A stretch of DNA of 64,000 nucleotides from positions 248,001 through 312,000 of the forward strand of contig CAJGBI010000002.1 of assembly GCA_904424815.1 (NCBI GenBank). Direction: 5' to 3'. The position numbers were made by a program, and so were the translations under genes. This stretch comes from Puniceicoccaceae bacterium Marseille-Q1082 (GTDB lineage Bacteria; Verrucomicrobiota; Verrucomicrobiia; Opitutales; Intestinicryptomonadaceae). Of this stretch, positions 1 to 9,609 are shown one piece after another. Under the pieces are notes generated by a model, which was not told the DNA's origin, ran no database searches, and saw only the letters and a list, made by a program, of their open reading frames with translations. Position 1 is the stretch's first letter, and each line of letters begins with the position of its first letter.

Positions 1-308
1 GATATATACAAAACTCCATATGCGGAAACTTCGGGGGCAGGCGCATTGGCTTTGCCAATCGCCAGGGGGCTTGCCCCCTCTGCGGCAGGCGCGCACCGCG
101 CCCGCCCAGCGCAACCAAGCCAGCGAATCCATTTTGGATGAAGAGCGAGGGCGGGCGGCGGTGCCGCTTCCATTGAAGGGGTTGACGCCCCTTGCGAAGA
201 TTGGCTTCGCCAATGCTTCTATCCCCTCCCCGTTCCTCACAAAAAACGAACCTCCCATAAGAGTTCGTCAGCACTTCCGTAGTTCGTTCCGAAAAACCAA
301 AGGCTCCC
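1..308. repeat. Mosaic palindromic repeat, unit R, copy 1 (cut by window edge)
   Basis: This stretch matches 28550-28859 along its whole length with scattered substitutions. It is built from small hairpins, for example GCATTGGC/GCCAATCGC near 42-62, AGGGGGC/GCCCCCT near 64-80 and GAAGATTGGC/GCCAATGCTTC near 196-220. It begins with GATATATACA, as the copy at 28550 does, so the element probably continues left of the window. An open frame runs through it, but its translation only follows the hairpins and recurs in the other copy, so I do not call a gene. Confidence 0.85.
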
Positions 309-579
309 GATTTGGCGCAATGAAAACGAAAGCTTATTTTATCCGAAGCGCAGCGAGGCTATAAAATAAGGCTTTCGGGAAGGATAAAATGCGCTAGCAT
401 TTTACCCCGCAGGGGTGAGAACAGCGCGGATTGCGCGCAGCGCAACCAAGCGAGCGAATCCATTTTGGATGAAGAGCGAGTATAGGGAAGCCGCCAAGGG
501 CGCGTGGCGTATTCGACATACGCGAGCGGTCTTGGCGGCTTCCCTAACGGAGCTATTCGCCAAAATCATTCGCCAAATC
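309..579. repeat. Element P, copy 1: terminal inverted repeats and nested palindromes
   Basis: The left end at 309-323 (GATTTGGCGCAATGA) and the right end at 566-579 (TCATTCGCCAAATC) are inverted repeats. Inside are a stem CTTATTTTAT/ATAAAATAAG around 332-371 and a large palindrome at about 483-546, with arms AGGGAAGCCGCCAAG/CTTGGCGGCTTCCCT and an inner stem GCGTAT/ATACGC. A roughly 40-bp piece at 438-479 repeats 107-148 and recurs at 28656-28697. The element stops at base 579, and base 580 is the first base of the complement of a gene's stop codon. It may act as that gene's terminator. It resembles a MITE or REP-type element. Confidence 0.8.
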
Positions 580-3500
580 TTATTCGGCAAATTTCAGTTC
601 GTGAATTGACCACCATTTTTGAGAGTCGGCCTCGGAAACGATCTTGAAGGCCCGCGCGGAAACGGGGGCGTCTAACGCCACTTCGAGGACGCTTCCGTTT
701 CTCGACGACTTGAAGGCCACGGGGGCCGCCGCTTTCATCGAGGCGCCCGCCATGACTTTGAAAGATGTCGGGAAGTCGTTCTGCGACGAGCCGAGGTCGA
801 AGAATATTTTCGAGATTTTGCGCGGCTTGCGAAAGTCTATCCCAAACCACATGCCTTTGCGTATGAAGCTCTTGTTCGTCCAGCGCGTGCCGGAGTCGCC
901 GTCGAGCGCGGAGTTGAAGTCTATGGATGCTCCGTTATATATGTAGTCGGGGTCTCCCGAGGTATCGGGTGCGGCATACTTGTCCTTGAATTCAAGTTCG
1001 TGGATGGACCACCAGTTTGAAGACTTGTCTTCGGTCGCGACGATTTTCACCACCTGGGCGGAAATCGGCTTCTCGAATCCTATTTTGAGTATGCCCCCCC
1101 TCTTGGAAACCGCGCAATCGACAGTTCTAACCGTGGAGAGCGACGGGCCGGCCATGACTTTAAAGCTGTCCGGAAAGTCGTTCTGCGACGAGCCGAGGTT
1201 GAAGTCTATTTCGCCGATCTTTTTGGGATACCCGAAGTCAAAGGCTATCCAATGCCCCTTGCGGATGTGGGTGTTGTTCGACCAGCGCGTCTTTACGTCC
1301 TTGTCGAGGGCGCCGCGGAAGTTGCCTTCGCCCTCTGAGCTGAGGTAGGCCGTCTTGATTTTGGAAAGGGCTTTTTGCGCTTTGTCGGCGTCCGCCGCGC
1401 GGTCGATTTCCCTGAGCAGCTCAACGCCGCGCGGGGTGGGCTTGCGCACCATTATGTCGGCGGCCCTGTCCCTGTCCTCATTGCGGACGGCGTTGCGGAT
1501 TATGTATTCGGCGGTCGGGTCGTCGAAGCCGCAGCGGTCGGCGACGTCGAGAATAGCTATTTGCGCTATCGTCTTTTCGCGCTCGTCGGAAGACGCCTTT
1601 GCAATCTGGACGAGCGGCTCGAACGCCAGCGCGCTTTCAAACTCGCCGAGGGCTTTCACCGCCTCGGTTTTGAGTCCGCCGAGATACGCCTTGCGGCAGA
1701 GCTCGACCGCCCTGTCGTCGGAGGCGAAGCGCACGAGACGCAGCAACATTTTCTTCGTCGCGGCGTCGGCTTTGGCGAAGGCGGATTCCACATGGGCGAA
1801 CATTTCGAGCTCAAAGGACGACTGCGCCGCCCTCATGAGAGCCTTCAACGCCTCCGCCTTTGTCTTTTTGTCGTTCTCGGAAGCGATGATTTTCGCGACC
1901 GTTGAGAACACCTCGGCGTTGGCGATGCTCGCCGCCGTCTTCATGGTCGAAGCCCTGAGCTCGGGAGACTTGCTCTCGTAGCCTTCAAACAGCTCCCTGA
2001 CCATGGAATCGAGGTTCATCTTTGCAAGGCATGCGGATATGAGCGCGGTCTGCGCGGCGTCGGCCTTGGATATCTCTTCGAGAAGCACTTTGGCGACGTC
2101 CGGAGACTTTATCGAAACTATGTAGGAAGCCGCGTTGTTGATGTTGCCGCCTTTGAGATACTTTGCGCCCTTCAATATGTTGGGAATGTTCTTGGAGGAA
2201 CCCGCCTTTGCAGCGGCGAAAGCGGAGGCGACCGCCATTTCCGCGGAAGCGGGCTCGATTTCAAGCGCCTGGGACAAATCCCCGCCGCGTTGGGCTATGG
2301 TGTAGACGAGGCGGGCCTTGCCGGCGTCGCCGAGCGCGTCGAAAGTCAGGTAGCCGGGTATCGGAACCGACGGGTTGTCGGCGAGGTACTTCATTAGCCT
2401 GCACTGCTCCCTGAAGCCCTGCGCGAGCTCTTCGGGAACTTTGAATTTGCGCTCGCGGGCATAGGGAACTTCGCGCTTCTTGAAGTGGTCTACGGCGTTT
2501 GAGAGCCTGCCGCGTATGCCCTCGCTGTCGGCGGATTTCATCAGGCGCTCGAACTTGTTGCAACTTGCCCTGTTCGATATGCCCGAAGCCCAGAGAAGCT
2601 CGGCGAGCATCGAGCGGTAGAACTCGGTGCCGCTTTTCTTCGAGAGCTGGTCGTAGATAAACTTCTCGACTTGGGCGCAATACTTTTTGTCGAAATTGTT
2701 GGAATACACTCCGAAGATGACTTCGTTTATCTCTTTGTCGCCCTGCCCGTAGTCGAGGGCCGAAAGCGCGCCGATTTGCTCGAGCGTCGGGGCCTCGCAT
2801 ATCGCGCCGACGGCGCTCTTTTTGTTTTGCGGAATGGAAGAAGTGTCGGCTTCGAGGTCGCCGCACGCGAACTGTACGAGGCGCATGAGCATCTCTTGAA
2901 AGCGAGGGTCGGGATAATTGTTCCAGTCGTGGCCGAGCGCGCTGTATGCCACTCTTCCGCCGCCCTCTTTTTTGATCCAGACTATGCCGATATCCTTGTC
3001 GTCTCGAATCTTCGGCGGGTTGAGGCGCTGGCGCTCGAGCAGGAAGTAGCTCTGGTCAACGTCGAGGCTGACGAGGACGCGGCACTTGGAGCGGTCGAAA
3101 GACTTGCCCATCATGTAGACTTCGTCCTTCATCATGAAGCCGTTGGACGGCCAGATGCCTTTTGTTATCGGGGAGTTTTCATCGTCTATGCGGAACATGT
3201 ACTTCGGGCACTCCACGCCAGTCCAACCACCGTAATTCCACGGATGCCCGACGAAATCGCCGCCGAGCATGTCGGTGTATTCCCAGCAGCGGATATTGTC
3301 GTAGTTGTAGCTGTCGGGAGCCGAGTGCAGTCCCAGCACGCCGCCGCCGTTTTTGACGTATTCGACGAGGTTTTTGCAGTACTGCTTGGACTTCTCAATG
3401 GCGGCCTTGGCCTCCTCCTTCGGCATTTTGTCGATTTCCACGTTGGAGGGGCCGAAGCACGCCGCGGTGGGGTTGTTTAGAATCACCGCGTCGTACTTTT

Positions 3501-3828
3501 TGAGGTTTTCGGGCGTGAACTCGTTTATGTCGTCGCTTACCACGGTCTCCCAGCCGCCGAGCTTTTCGCCCATGTGCTTAAAGACCTCCTTGGCGGCGAC
3601 TATGCCGCCGTAGTGCCTGAATCCCGACGTGCGCGAAAATATCAGAATTTTGCGCGGCTTCTTGGGAGCCGCCGCGAGCTTTGAGGGCGCGCCGTTGTGG
3701 AGGGCTGAAATCCTGTTTTGATCGAACACCGGATCGGGAGAGTATTTCATCTTTACCTGCGCGTCCGCGGAAAGAGATGCCAAAGCGGCGGCCGCCGCCG
3801 CAAAAGATAGAGTCAAAAACTTTTTCAT
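580..3828 (-). CDS. Secreted ThuA-domain protein with HEAT-like repeats and two F5/8-type C domains
   Basis: The 1082-residue product has an Ala-rich signal peptide (about residues 1-23). A ThuA-like (type 1 glutamine-amidotransferase-like) domain follows at about 55-330, with the family pattern GGGVLGLHSA and GGDFVGHPW. Residues about 335-830 look like alpha-helical HEAT-type repeats. Two tandem discoidin/F5-8 type C (CBM32-like) modules lie at about 840-960 and 965-1082, sharing LGSSQNDFP and WWSIHEL. A good Shine-Dalgarno GGAGGA (3837-3842) sets the start. It sits 22 bp after the Gfo/Idh gene on the same strand, a pairing common in PVC bacteria and linked to oxidation of sugars or glycosides. 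The exact substrate cannot be read from sequence. Confidence 0.88.
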   Translation of the reverse strand: MKKFLTLSFAAAAAALASLSADAQVKMKYSPDPVFDQNRISALHNGAPSKLAAAPKKPRKILIFSRTSGFRHYGGIVAAKEVFKHMGEKLGGWETVVSDDINEFTPENLKKYDAVILNNPTAACFGPSNVEIDKMPKEEAKAAIEKSKQYCKNLVEYVKNGGGVLGLHSAPDSYNYDNIRCWEYTDMLGGDFVGHPWNYGGWTGVECPKYMFRIDDENSPITKGIWPSNGFMMKDEVYMMGKSFDRSKCRVLVSLDVDQSYFLLERQRLNPPKIRDDKDIGIVWIKKEGGGRVAYSALGHDWNNYPDPRFQEMLMRLVQFACGDLEADTSSIPQNKKSAVGAICEAPTLEQIGALSALDYGQGDKEINEVIFGVYSNNFDKKYCAQVEKFIYDQLSKKSGTEFYRSMLAELLWASGISNRASCNKFERLMKSADSEGIRGRLSNAVDHFKKREVPYARERKFKVPEELAQGFREQCRLMKYLADNPSVPIPGYLTFDALGDAGKARLVYTIAQRGGDLSQALEIEPASAEMAVASAFAAAKAGSSKNIPNILKGAKYLKGGNINNAASYIVSIKSPDVAKVLLEEISKADAAQTALISACLAKMNLDSMVRELFEGYESKSPELRASTMKTAASIANAEVFSTVAKIIASENDKKTKAEALKALMRAAQSSFELEMFAHVESAFAKADAATKKMLLRLVRFASDDRAVELCRKAYLGGLKTEAVKALGEFESALAFEPLVQIAKASSDEREKTIAQIAILDVADRCGFDDPTAEYIIRNAVRNEDRDRAADIMVRKPTPRGVELLREIDRAADADKAQKALSKIKTAYLSSEGEGNFRGALDKDVKTRWSNNTHIRKGHWIAFDFGYPKKIGEIDFNLGSSQNDFPDSFKVMAGPSLSTVRTVDCAVSKRGGILKIGFEKPISAQVVKIVATEDKSSNWWSIHELEFKDKYAAPDTSGDPDYIYNGASIDFNSALDGDSGTRWTNKSFIRKGMWFGIDFRKPRKISKIFFDLGSSQNDFPTSFKVMAGASMKAAAPVAFKSSRNGSVLEVALDAPVSARAFKIVSEADSQKWWSIHELKFAE

Positions 3829-3850
3829 ATGAAAAATCCTCCGGAATGCG

Positions 3851-5227
3851 TTAGAATACCTTGGACCATTCGCCGCGGTTTTCGCGCCACATCAGGGCGA
3901 CGGCCTCCGGGTCGTTTACGAAAGTCGACTTTTTCCAGTCCCATTCGAGCGTGCGCCCGAGCCTGTGGGCGATTGTCCCCATTATGCACATGTTCGACGA
4001 CGAAACGCCGGTCTCCACGGGGCAGAGCGTCGGCCTGCCGGTGAGAATGCCCTCTATGAAATTGCGCTGGTGGCCGCCGAAGCCGTTGGTGTACGCGGCC
4101 TCCGCCCCCGCGGGCAGCTTGACGTTCATCAGCGACGGCGAGCTCGCCCAGAAGAACCCGCCGCGGCTCGCGCAGGCGGTGCCCTCGCTGCCGATGAAAG
4201 TCACCATCGGGCTCAAATTGGACGCCCCGAGCTTTTTCAGGTGCTCGGACGGCGAGCCGTAGAACACGCGGATTCCGTTTTCGTACTCGTAGAAGAGGCT
4301 GCGCTTGTCGTGCACGTTGCTGGGGTTTTGGGCGGTGTACGGGCGGATGTATTTCGGGCCCTTGCCGTCCATATTCAGCCCCCATTGGGCTATGTCGAAA
4401 TGGTGGGCGCCCCAGTCGCCCTGCATTCCGTTGCCGTAGTCGTAGTGCCATCTCCACTCGCCCCAAGCGTAGCCGAATATGCCGCCTTTCGCATTGGGCG
4501 CCAGAAGGGGATGGAGGAGGTGCCTTGTGTACGGGCGCATGGGCGCGGGGCCGACCCACATCTCCCAGTCCATCGTGGACGGAAGCTCTTCGGCGGGCCA
4601 GTTGTAGAACACGGGGAACCTCCACGGAACGTCGCAGAACACCGCCTTTATGTCGCCGAGCATTCCCGTGCGCGCGAGCTGCACGGCGTTTCTGAAAGAA
4701 GTCTCGCTGCGCTGCTGCGAGCCCGTCTGGAACACGACGCCCGCCGCCTTTACCGCCTTGACGATCTGCTCGCCTTCCTGAATCGTGAAAGTGAGGGGCT
4801 TTTCGCAGTACACATGCTTGCCCGCGCGCGCGGCGAGAATCGACATTATGGCGTGCCAGTGGTCGGGGGTCACGATGGAGACCGCGTCAACCGAGGGGTC
4901 GGCGAGCATCTGGCGGAAGTCGCGGAAAGCCTTGACCTCCACGGAATGCCCCCTGTTTTTGTAGTCGCTTTCTATCCTCTGCTTCGCGTAGTCGGTGCGG
5001 GCGGTGTCAACGTCGCAGACGGCGGTTATGCGGCATTCGTCTATGCCGAGATAGCTGCCGATGTGACCCCCCACCTGCTTTCCTATGCCGATTATGCCCA
5101 CGTTCACCTTTTCGTTGGGCGAGCCGTTGGCGAAGAGGTCTTTTGCGACGAAAAACGGCGCGGCGGCCGCCGCCGCAAAAGTCGTCCTCTTTATAAAGCT
5201 TCTCCTGTCCATTTTCGAGTCTTTCAT
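3851..5227 (-). CDS. Tat-exported Gfo/Idh/MocA family oxidoreductase
   Basis: The 458-residue product has a twin-arginine signal (MDRRSFIKRTTF followed by an Ala-rich stretch), then a Rossmann fold starting NVGIIGIGKQVGG, the family EKPLTF motif, and a C-terminal alpha/beta domain ending EWSKVF. Members of this family oxidise or epimerise sugars and cyclitols with a tightly bound NAD(P), and Tat export fits folding with cofactor in the cytoplasm. I chose the ATG at 5227; the ATG at 5212 (MDRRS) is an alternative. The open frame runs to 5575 but that part is low-complexity and lies over the terminator region. It heads a two-gene unit with the ThuA protein. Confidence 0.9.
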   Translation of the reverse strand: MKDSKMDRRSFIKRTTFAAAAAAPFFVAKDLFANGSPNEKVNVGIIGIGKQVGGHIGSYLGIDECRITAVCDVDTARTDYAKQRIESDYKNRGHSVEVKAFRDFRQMLADPSVDAVSIVTPDHWHAIMSILAARAGKHVYCEKPLTFTIQEGEQIVKAVKAAGVVFQTGSQQRSETSFRNAVQLARTGMLGDIKAVFCDVPWRFPVFYNWPAEELPSTMDWEMWVGPAPMRPYTRHLLHPLLAPNAKGGIFGYAWGEWRWHYDYGNGMQGDWGAHHFDIAQWGLNMDGKGPKYIRPYTAQNPSNVHDKRSLFYEYENGIRVFYGSPSEHLKKLGASNLSPMVTFIGSEGTACASRGGFFWASSPSLMNVKLPAGAEAAYTNGFGGHQRNFIEGILTGRPTLCPVETGVSSSNMCIMGTIAHRLGRTLEWDWKKSTFVNDPEAVALMWRENRGEWSKVF

Positions 5228-5372
5228 AAGCGCTATATTAAAAATTACCCTCCGCCGCAAAACGCGGCAACCCAATCCCCGCGCCGCAAACGCGGGGCTT
5301 TCAAATGAAAATTTCTCAAAATTCCGCCGATAGTCAAGCAATTTTAAGGATATAGGCGACGCGCGGTTGCGC

Positions 5373-5399
5373 AAAAAAAACGCGCCCATCGGCGCGTTT
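5373..5399 (-). terminator. Intrinsic terminator of the hem-rnr operon
   Basis: Read on the minus strand, the stem AACGCGCC/GGCGCGTT with a 4-base loop is followed by a run of eight T. It lies about 70 bp after the rnr stop codon. Confidence 0.85.
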
Positions 5400-5468
5400 G
5401 GAATCCTCTGAAAAAGGCGCGAAATCTCCGCGCTGGCCTGATGGGGACAATCCCGCCGAAATCGCGCG

Positions 5469-7886
5469 CTATCTCCGCCGCCCGCCCTTGCGCGGGCGCT
5501 TTCCGGAGGGTTTTCCGCCGCGCCCCGATTTTCCGCGCGCCGCTTTCGGCTCTCCGGAGCGGGAAACTCTCCCAATCTTAAAGCCGGACGCCGGCGGTTC
5601 GCCCCTGGCTGGCTCGGGCTGGGCGCAGTCGGCCATGTGGAAGTCTATCTGCCTCTTGAACCTGTCCACGCTCTCCACGTCCACGAAAACCCTGTCGCCC
5701 GCGCGGAAAGTCGAACCCGTGCGGCGGCCCCGCAGCTCCGTCCCGTCGTCGGACAGGCGGTATATGTCGTCGCGGAAAGTGCGCAGGTGGACAAACCCGT
5801 ATGCCTGCGACTGCGTGAGCTCCACGAAAAACCCGTGGTTGGAGAGCGAAGTCACGATCGCCTCGAACGCGTTGCCCTTGCCTATCCTGCGCTCGAAGAA
5901 CTCCATGAGCTTTATCTTGCGCGACTCCCTTTCCGCCTCCGCGCTCGCCGCCTCCGAGCGGGTGATGTTTTCGGCGACGATTTCGAGTTCGGCTTTCGAG
6001 CGCGCGGGCGGCGCGTATCTGGGCGCGGTCGGCAGGTTTTTCTCCCTGAGCATGCGGTCGAAACACCTGTGGACGGTGAGGTCGGCATAGCGGCGTATGG
6101 GGGATGTAAAGTGCGCGTAAAAGCGCATGAAAAGGCCGTAGTGCCCGTCGGGGCTTGCGCGGTACTCGGCGCGCTTGAGGCTGCGCAGGAACATCGTCTT
6201 TAAAATGTACGACTGCGGATGGGCGGCGATTTGCGCCAGCAGCTTCACGACCTCCCTGCGGCTCGTCAAATCTCCGCATGATATGCCGAATGGCTCCAGC
6301 TCTTCGCGCAACTCGGAGAGCTTGTCGGGGTCGGGCTCGTCGTGCACGCGCGAAATGTGCGGAATCTTTGCCTCAAACAGCGCCTTCGAGACCTCCTGGT
6401 TTGCTGCGAGCATGAACTCCTCTATAAGCTGGTGGCTCTCGTTGTACTCTATTTTTTCGATTCTGTCGGCGTATCCGTCCCTGTCGCAGAAGATCTTGAA
6501 CTCGGGCATTTCGAGGTCGAGGCTGCCCGCCTTCATGCGCCGCTTTCGCATTTGCGAGGCTATTTTCCACAGCCCGCGAACCGTGTCGCGCAATTCGGCA
6601 AGCTCCGCGCGGGAAAGCTCCGAGAGCGCCTTGCCCGAAAACGCGGTCTCGTAGTTTTCGGGCGGCTTGACGGAGGCGATTTCGCCGAGGTCATCTATGG
6701 TTATCAGCGCGTGGGCCTGCTCGTACGAAAGCCGCTTGGAGCTGCGTATGACGGAATTTGCGAAGCGCGTCGAAACTATGTTCGCCGACGAATCGAAGGA
6801 AAGGTAAACGCTCTTGACGAGCCTGTCCTCGTCCTCAACAAGGCTGCATATGCCGTTTGAGAGCCTGAACGGCAGCATGGGCAGGACGGTGCCGACAAGA
6901 TACGTCGAGTTTCCCCTGCGCGCGGCCTCGCGGTCGAGCGCGCTCCCGGGCCTAACGTACCTCGACACGTCGGCGATGTGGACGCCGACCTCCGTGAGGC
7001 CGCCGGGCAGGGCGCGCACGGAAATCGCGTCGTCGAAATCCTTGGCGTCCTCGGGGTCTATGGTTATCGTCATTATGCCGCGCGCGTCGAACCTCCCCGA
7101 AATGTCGCGCGCTCCGACGGACCCGGGGACGCCCTCCGCCTCGCGCTCGACCGCCTCGGGGAAAGTTTCGGAGAGGTTGTATTTTGCGAGTATCGCGCGG
7201 TATTCCGCCATCGGGGTGTGGCTTTCGCCGAGGTTTTCGACTATTTCGCCCGTTGGGTTCATGTGCTTCTGCGCCCACTCGTTGAGCTTGGCGACAACCT
7301 TGTCGTTCTCTTTCGGCACGGGCGTGACGGCGGATTTTGAGGGGTCGGCGACTATCACGTCGTAGAAGAACCTGGGGTCGTCGGGCACGACGTGCCAGAA
7401 GCCGTAGGAGCGGCGCAGGGTGCCGACAACCTTGTCGTTTGCGCGCTCGAGAATCCGTATGACTTTCGCGCGGCGGCGGCCTGAGCGCGGAGAATCCCAA
7501 TCCCTGCGCCCTCCCTTGCCCCTGCGCGGCTTGAAGGAATCCGGCAGCATCCGCGCAAGCACCTTGTCGCCGTTGAGCGCCACCCCCGTGTCCTCGGGGC
7601 GGATTTCTATGGAGCCTTCGGAACCTGGGACGTCGAGAAACGCTCCCCCGCCCTGCCTGAACGCCACGACGCCCGCAACCAGATTGAGGTCGTCCGGAAC
7701 CCCGTAGCGGTCGCCCTTAACCTTTGCCGCGCGCCCGTCGGCGAGCAGCGAATCCATCGCCTTGCGCAGCTTCGGCGCGGACTTGCGCGGAAGCCCGAGC
7801 GCCGCCGCGATCTGCGGAAGGGTTAACGGAGTGTAGCTCGGGGCGCGCATGAGCCCCAGCAGGTCTTTTTGTATGTCGCTTTTCAT
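5469..7886 (-). CDS. rnr: Ribonuclease R (RNB-family 3'-5' exoribonuclease)
   Basis: The 805-residue product is about the usual RNase R length. It has an N-terminal winged-helix/cold-shock region (1-220) and an RNB catalytic domain with the metal-binding aspartates in DPEDAKDFDDAIS (about residue 280), followed by GVHIADVSRYVRPG. An S1 domain starts near residue 673 (FEAIVTSLSNHGFFVEL), and a long Arg/Lys/Gly tail ends the protein. It degrades structured RNA. The ATG at 7886 overlaps the stop of the upstream gene (ATGA), so translation is probably coupled. The reading frame continues upstream to 8486 but overlaps a real gene there. Confidence 0.95.
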   Translation of the reverse strand: MKSDIQKDLLGLMRAPSYTPLTLPQIAAALGLPRKSAPKLRKAMDSLLADGRAAKVKGDRYGVPDDLNLVAGVVAFRQGGGAFLDVPGSEGSIEIRPEDTGVALNGDKVLARMLPDSFKPRRGKGGRRDWDSPRSGRRRAKVIRILERANDKVVGTLRRSYGFWHVVPDDPRFFYDVIVADPSKSAVTPVPKENDKVVAKLNEWAQKHMNPTGEIVENLGESHTPMAEYRAILAKYNLSETFPEAVEREAEGVPGSVGARDISGRFDARGIMTITIDPEDAKDFDDAISVRALPGGLTEVGVHIADVSRYVRPGSALDREAARRGNSTYLVGTVLPMLPFRLSNGICSLVEDEDRLVKSVYLSFDSSANIVSTRFANSVIRSSKRLSYEQAHALITIDDLGEIASVKPPENYETAFSGKALSELSRAELAELRDTVRGLWKIASQMRKRRMKAGSLDLEMPEFKIFCDRDGYADRIEKIEYNESHQLIEEFMLAANQEVSKALFEAKIPHISRVHDEPDPDKLSELREELEPFGISCGDLTSRREVVKLLAQIAAHPQSYILKTMFLRSLKRAEYRASPDGHYGLFMRFYAHFTSPIRRYADLTVHRCFDRMLREKNLPTAPRYAPPARSKAELEIVAENITRSEAASAEAERESRKIKLMEFFERRIGKGNAFEAIVTSLSNHGFFVELTQSQAYGFVHLRTFRDDIYRLSDDGTELRGRRTGSTFRAGDRVFVDVESVDRFKRQIDFHMADCAQPEPARGEPPASGFKIGRVSRSGEPKAARGKSGRGGKPSGKRPRKGGRRR

Positions 7887-8689
7887 CTGGATAAATTGAA
7901 TATTTCGACGGGGGCGATGACGGCCAGCGCCAAGAGCCCGAGGGCGACCTCGAGCCGCGCGAGCCTCGCCCCCCTCGCCCGCCCGAGCGCGCACATCGCA
8001 AACAGCGCGCACTGGGCGCAGAAGAGAACCGCCGCCGCCCCGAACTTCACGTGCGCGGCAAGGCTCGAAGCCGTTTCGGGCGGAATGACAGAGGCCGCGT
8101 AAAAGCCGAGGCCGCCGGAAATCAGCATAGCGAAAACCGATCCGCCCACGCACATCGCCCCGAGCCGTTCGAGCGTCTCGAGCGGAAGGCAAAGGCGCGC
8201 GAAAAGCCCTCCGGATTTTTCCCGCAAACGCCGCCTCTGGAAAATGTAGAGCAGCCCGAAACACGCGGAAGCCGCCACAAACGCGTAGGAGGCGAGCGCG
8301 AGCATGGCGTGCAACCCCGCCACCGACGCCGACGCCGGAACGCCCGCGCCTCCGGGAGATCTCAAAAACGCGGGGCATCCGAGCGGCAGGAGCGTCAGCA
8401 AGCACGCCGGAAGCATTGAAAACACGCCCGTAAAGCGCAGTTTGAACGCCGCCGCAACCCCCGCTTGAATCAGCGCGAAAAACCACACCGCAACTTCAAG
8501 CAGCTCATAGGGGGTTCCAGTTGGGAACCTCCCGTAGCGCGCGCCGAGCCACGCCAGCGCCGCCGCCTGCACCAAAAGGCCGGCGGCCGCCGCCCCGAGG
8601 GATTTTCCGCCCCCGGACTTTCCCGCGCCGAAAAATGCGGAAAGCCCGTAGAGCGCGCCCGAAACGAATATCAACGCCGCAAAAATCAT
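7883..8689 (-). CDS. CcsA/HemX-like multipass cytochrome c assembly-type membrane protein
   Basis: The 268-residue product is almost entirely hydrophobic, with about eight predicted transmembrane helices. Its layout (first helix MIFAALIFVSGALYGLSAFF, then a short loop rich in small residues) fits the CcsA/CcmF/HemX group, which handles or guards haem at the membrane. It lies between hemH and rnr with ATGA overlaps at both ends, which supports a haem-related role such as HemX-like tuning of tetrapyrrole synthesis. I place the start at 8689 because it overlaps the hemH stop; an upstream in-frame ATG at 8749 would add a charged, unlikely leader. The canonical WWD haem-binding motif is not evident, so the assignment to HemX rather than true CcsA is tentative. 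Confidence 0.7.
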   Translation of the reverse strand: MIFAALIFVSGALYGLSAFFGAGKSGGGKSLGAAAAGLLVQAAALAWLGARYGRFPTGTPYELLEVAVWFFALIQAGVAAAFKLRFTGVFSMLPACLLTLLPLGCPAFLRSPGGAGVPASASVAGLHAMLALASYAFVAASACFGLLYIFQRRRLREKSGGLFARLCLPLETLERLGAMCVGGSVFAMLISGGLGFYAASVIPPETASSLAAHVKFGAAAVLFCAQCALFAMCALGRARGARLARLEVALGLLALAVIAPVEIFNLSR

Positions 8690-9609
8690 TTCATCCTTTC
8701 GAAAATTCCGGCCAGCGCGGCCGCGTGCTCCGGAGAGTCGTTGAGACACGGAACGTAATTGAAAACCCTGCCCCCGCGCGAGAGAAATTCGCCCTTCAAG
8801 CCTTCCGCGATTTCAACGAGGGTCTCGGTGCAGTCGCATGCGAAGCCCGGGCAGACGACGTTCACGCCGTCAACGCCCGAGGCGGAAAGCCTGCCAATCT
8901 CGGCGGACGCCGACGGCCCGAGCCATTTCAAAGGCCCGCCCATTTGCGACTGCCACACTACGGAGACGTCGGCCAGCCCCGCGGCGGACGCGAGCAGCCC
9001 GGCGGTCTTCCGGCACTGCGCGGAGTAGCCCGTCTTGCCGTCCTGCGAAACGGGCACGGAGTGGAACGACGCGAGCGTCGGAAGCGAGCGGTCGCCGAAC
9101 CTTCCAAACAGCGCGGCAAGGGCCGATATGTACGCGCCGTCGTCGAAATAATTTTCGTGGAACCTGAAAACCTCGCCCTCCCTCCTGTGGGCGAAAACCT
9201 CCCTCTTCACGCTGAAAGTCGTGGAGGACGCCGACTGCGGGAACATCGGCAGAAAGCGGAAATCGCGCGCGCCCGAATCCCTCGCGGCGCGTATCGCCTC
9301 CGCTACCGGAAACGCCCCGTACCGGTGGGCCGCAAAAGTCTCCGTCCCCGTCATCGCGGCGATTTTCCGCGCGAGGCCCGCGCAGGCCTCGACGAGCCTC
9401 GGGACTCCGCCGCGCGAAATTTTTTTCAGATTGGCGAGGTACGCCTCCGCCCTTTTGGAGGCTATGACCCGCGCGAGCGGATAGCGGACGAAGAACGGCG
9501 CCGGAACGACGTCTGGATCCGACAGGAATTCGCGCAGAAAAGTTTTGCAAGCCGCGGCGGAAAGCTCCGCGGGCGATCCGGTATTTACGAGTATGAACGC
9601 CTTTTTCAC
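8686..9609 (-). CDS. hemH: Ferrochelatase
   Basis: The 307-residue product starts KKAFILVNTGSP, the usual HemH N-terminus. It contains the catalytic His region SFHSVPVSQDG and the conserved acidic region CPGFACDCTETLVEI that includes the metal-channel Glu. It inserts ferrous iron into protoporphyrin IX or coproporphyrin III. The likely start is GTG at 9609, which overlaps the hemG stop (GTGA) and matches the overlap style of the rest of the operon. An in-frame ATG at 9660 would add 17 basic residues and overlap hemG by 55 bp. Confidence 0.93.
   Translation of the reverse strand: MKKAFILVNTGSPAELSAAACKTFLREFLSDPDVVPAPFFVRYPLARVIASKRAEAYLANLKKISRGGVPRLVEACAGLARKIAAMTGTETFAAHRYGAFPVAEAIRAARDSGARDFRFLPMFPQSASSTTFSVKREVFAHRREGEVFRFHENYFDDGAYISALAALFGRFGDRSLPTLASFHSVPVSQDGKTGYSAQCRKTAGLLASAAGLADVSVVWQSQMGGPLKWLGPSASAEIGRLSASGVDGVNVVCPGFACDCTETLVEIAEGLKGEFLSRGGRVFNYVPCLNDSPEHAAALAGIFERMK

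Noticed and set aside
20-364. 114-codon open frame at the left edge
   Set aside because: It lies wholly in a repeat that recurs at 28550-28859; the translation follows the hairpins and has no signal for translation.
3965-5308. 447-codon plus-strand frame opposite the Gfo/Idh gene
   Set aside because: Antisense shadow; the minus-strand product has clear family motifs.
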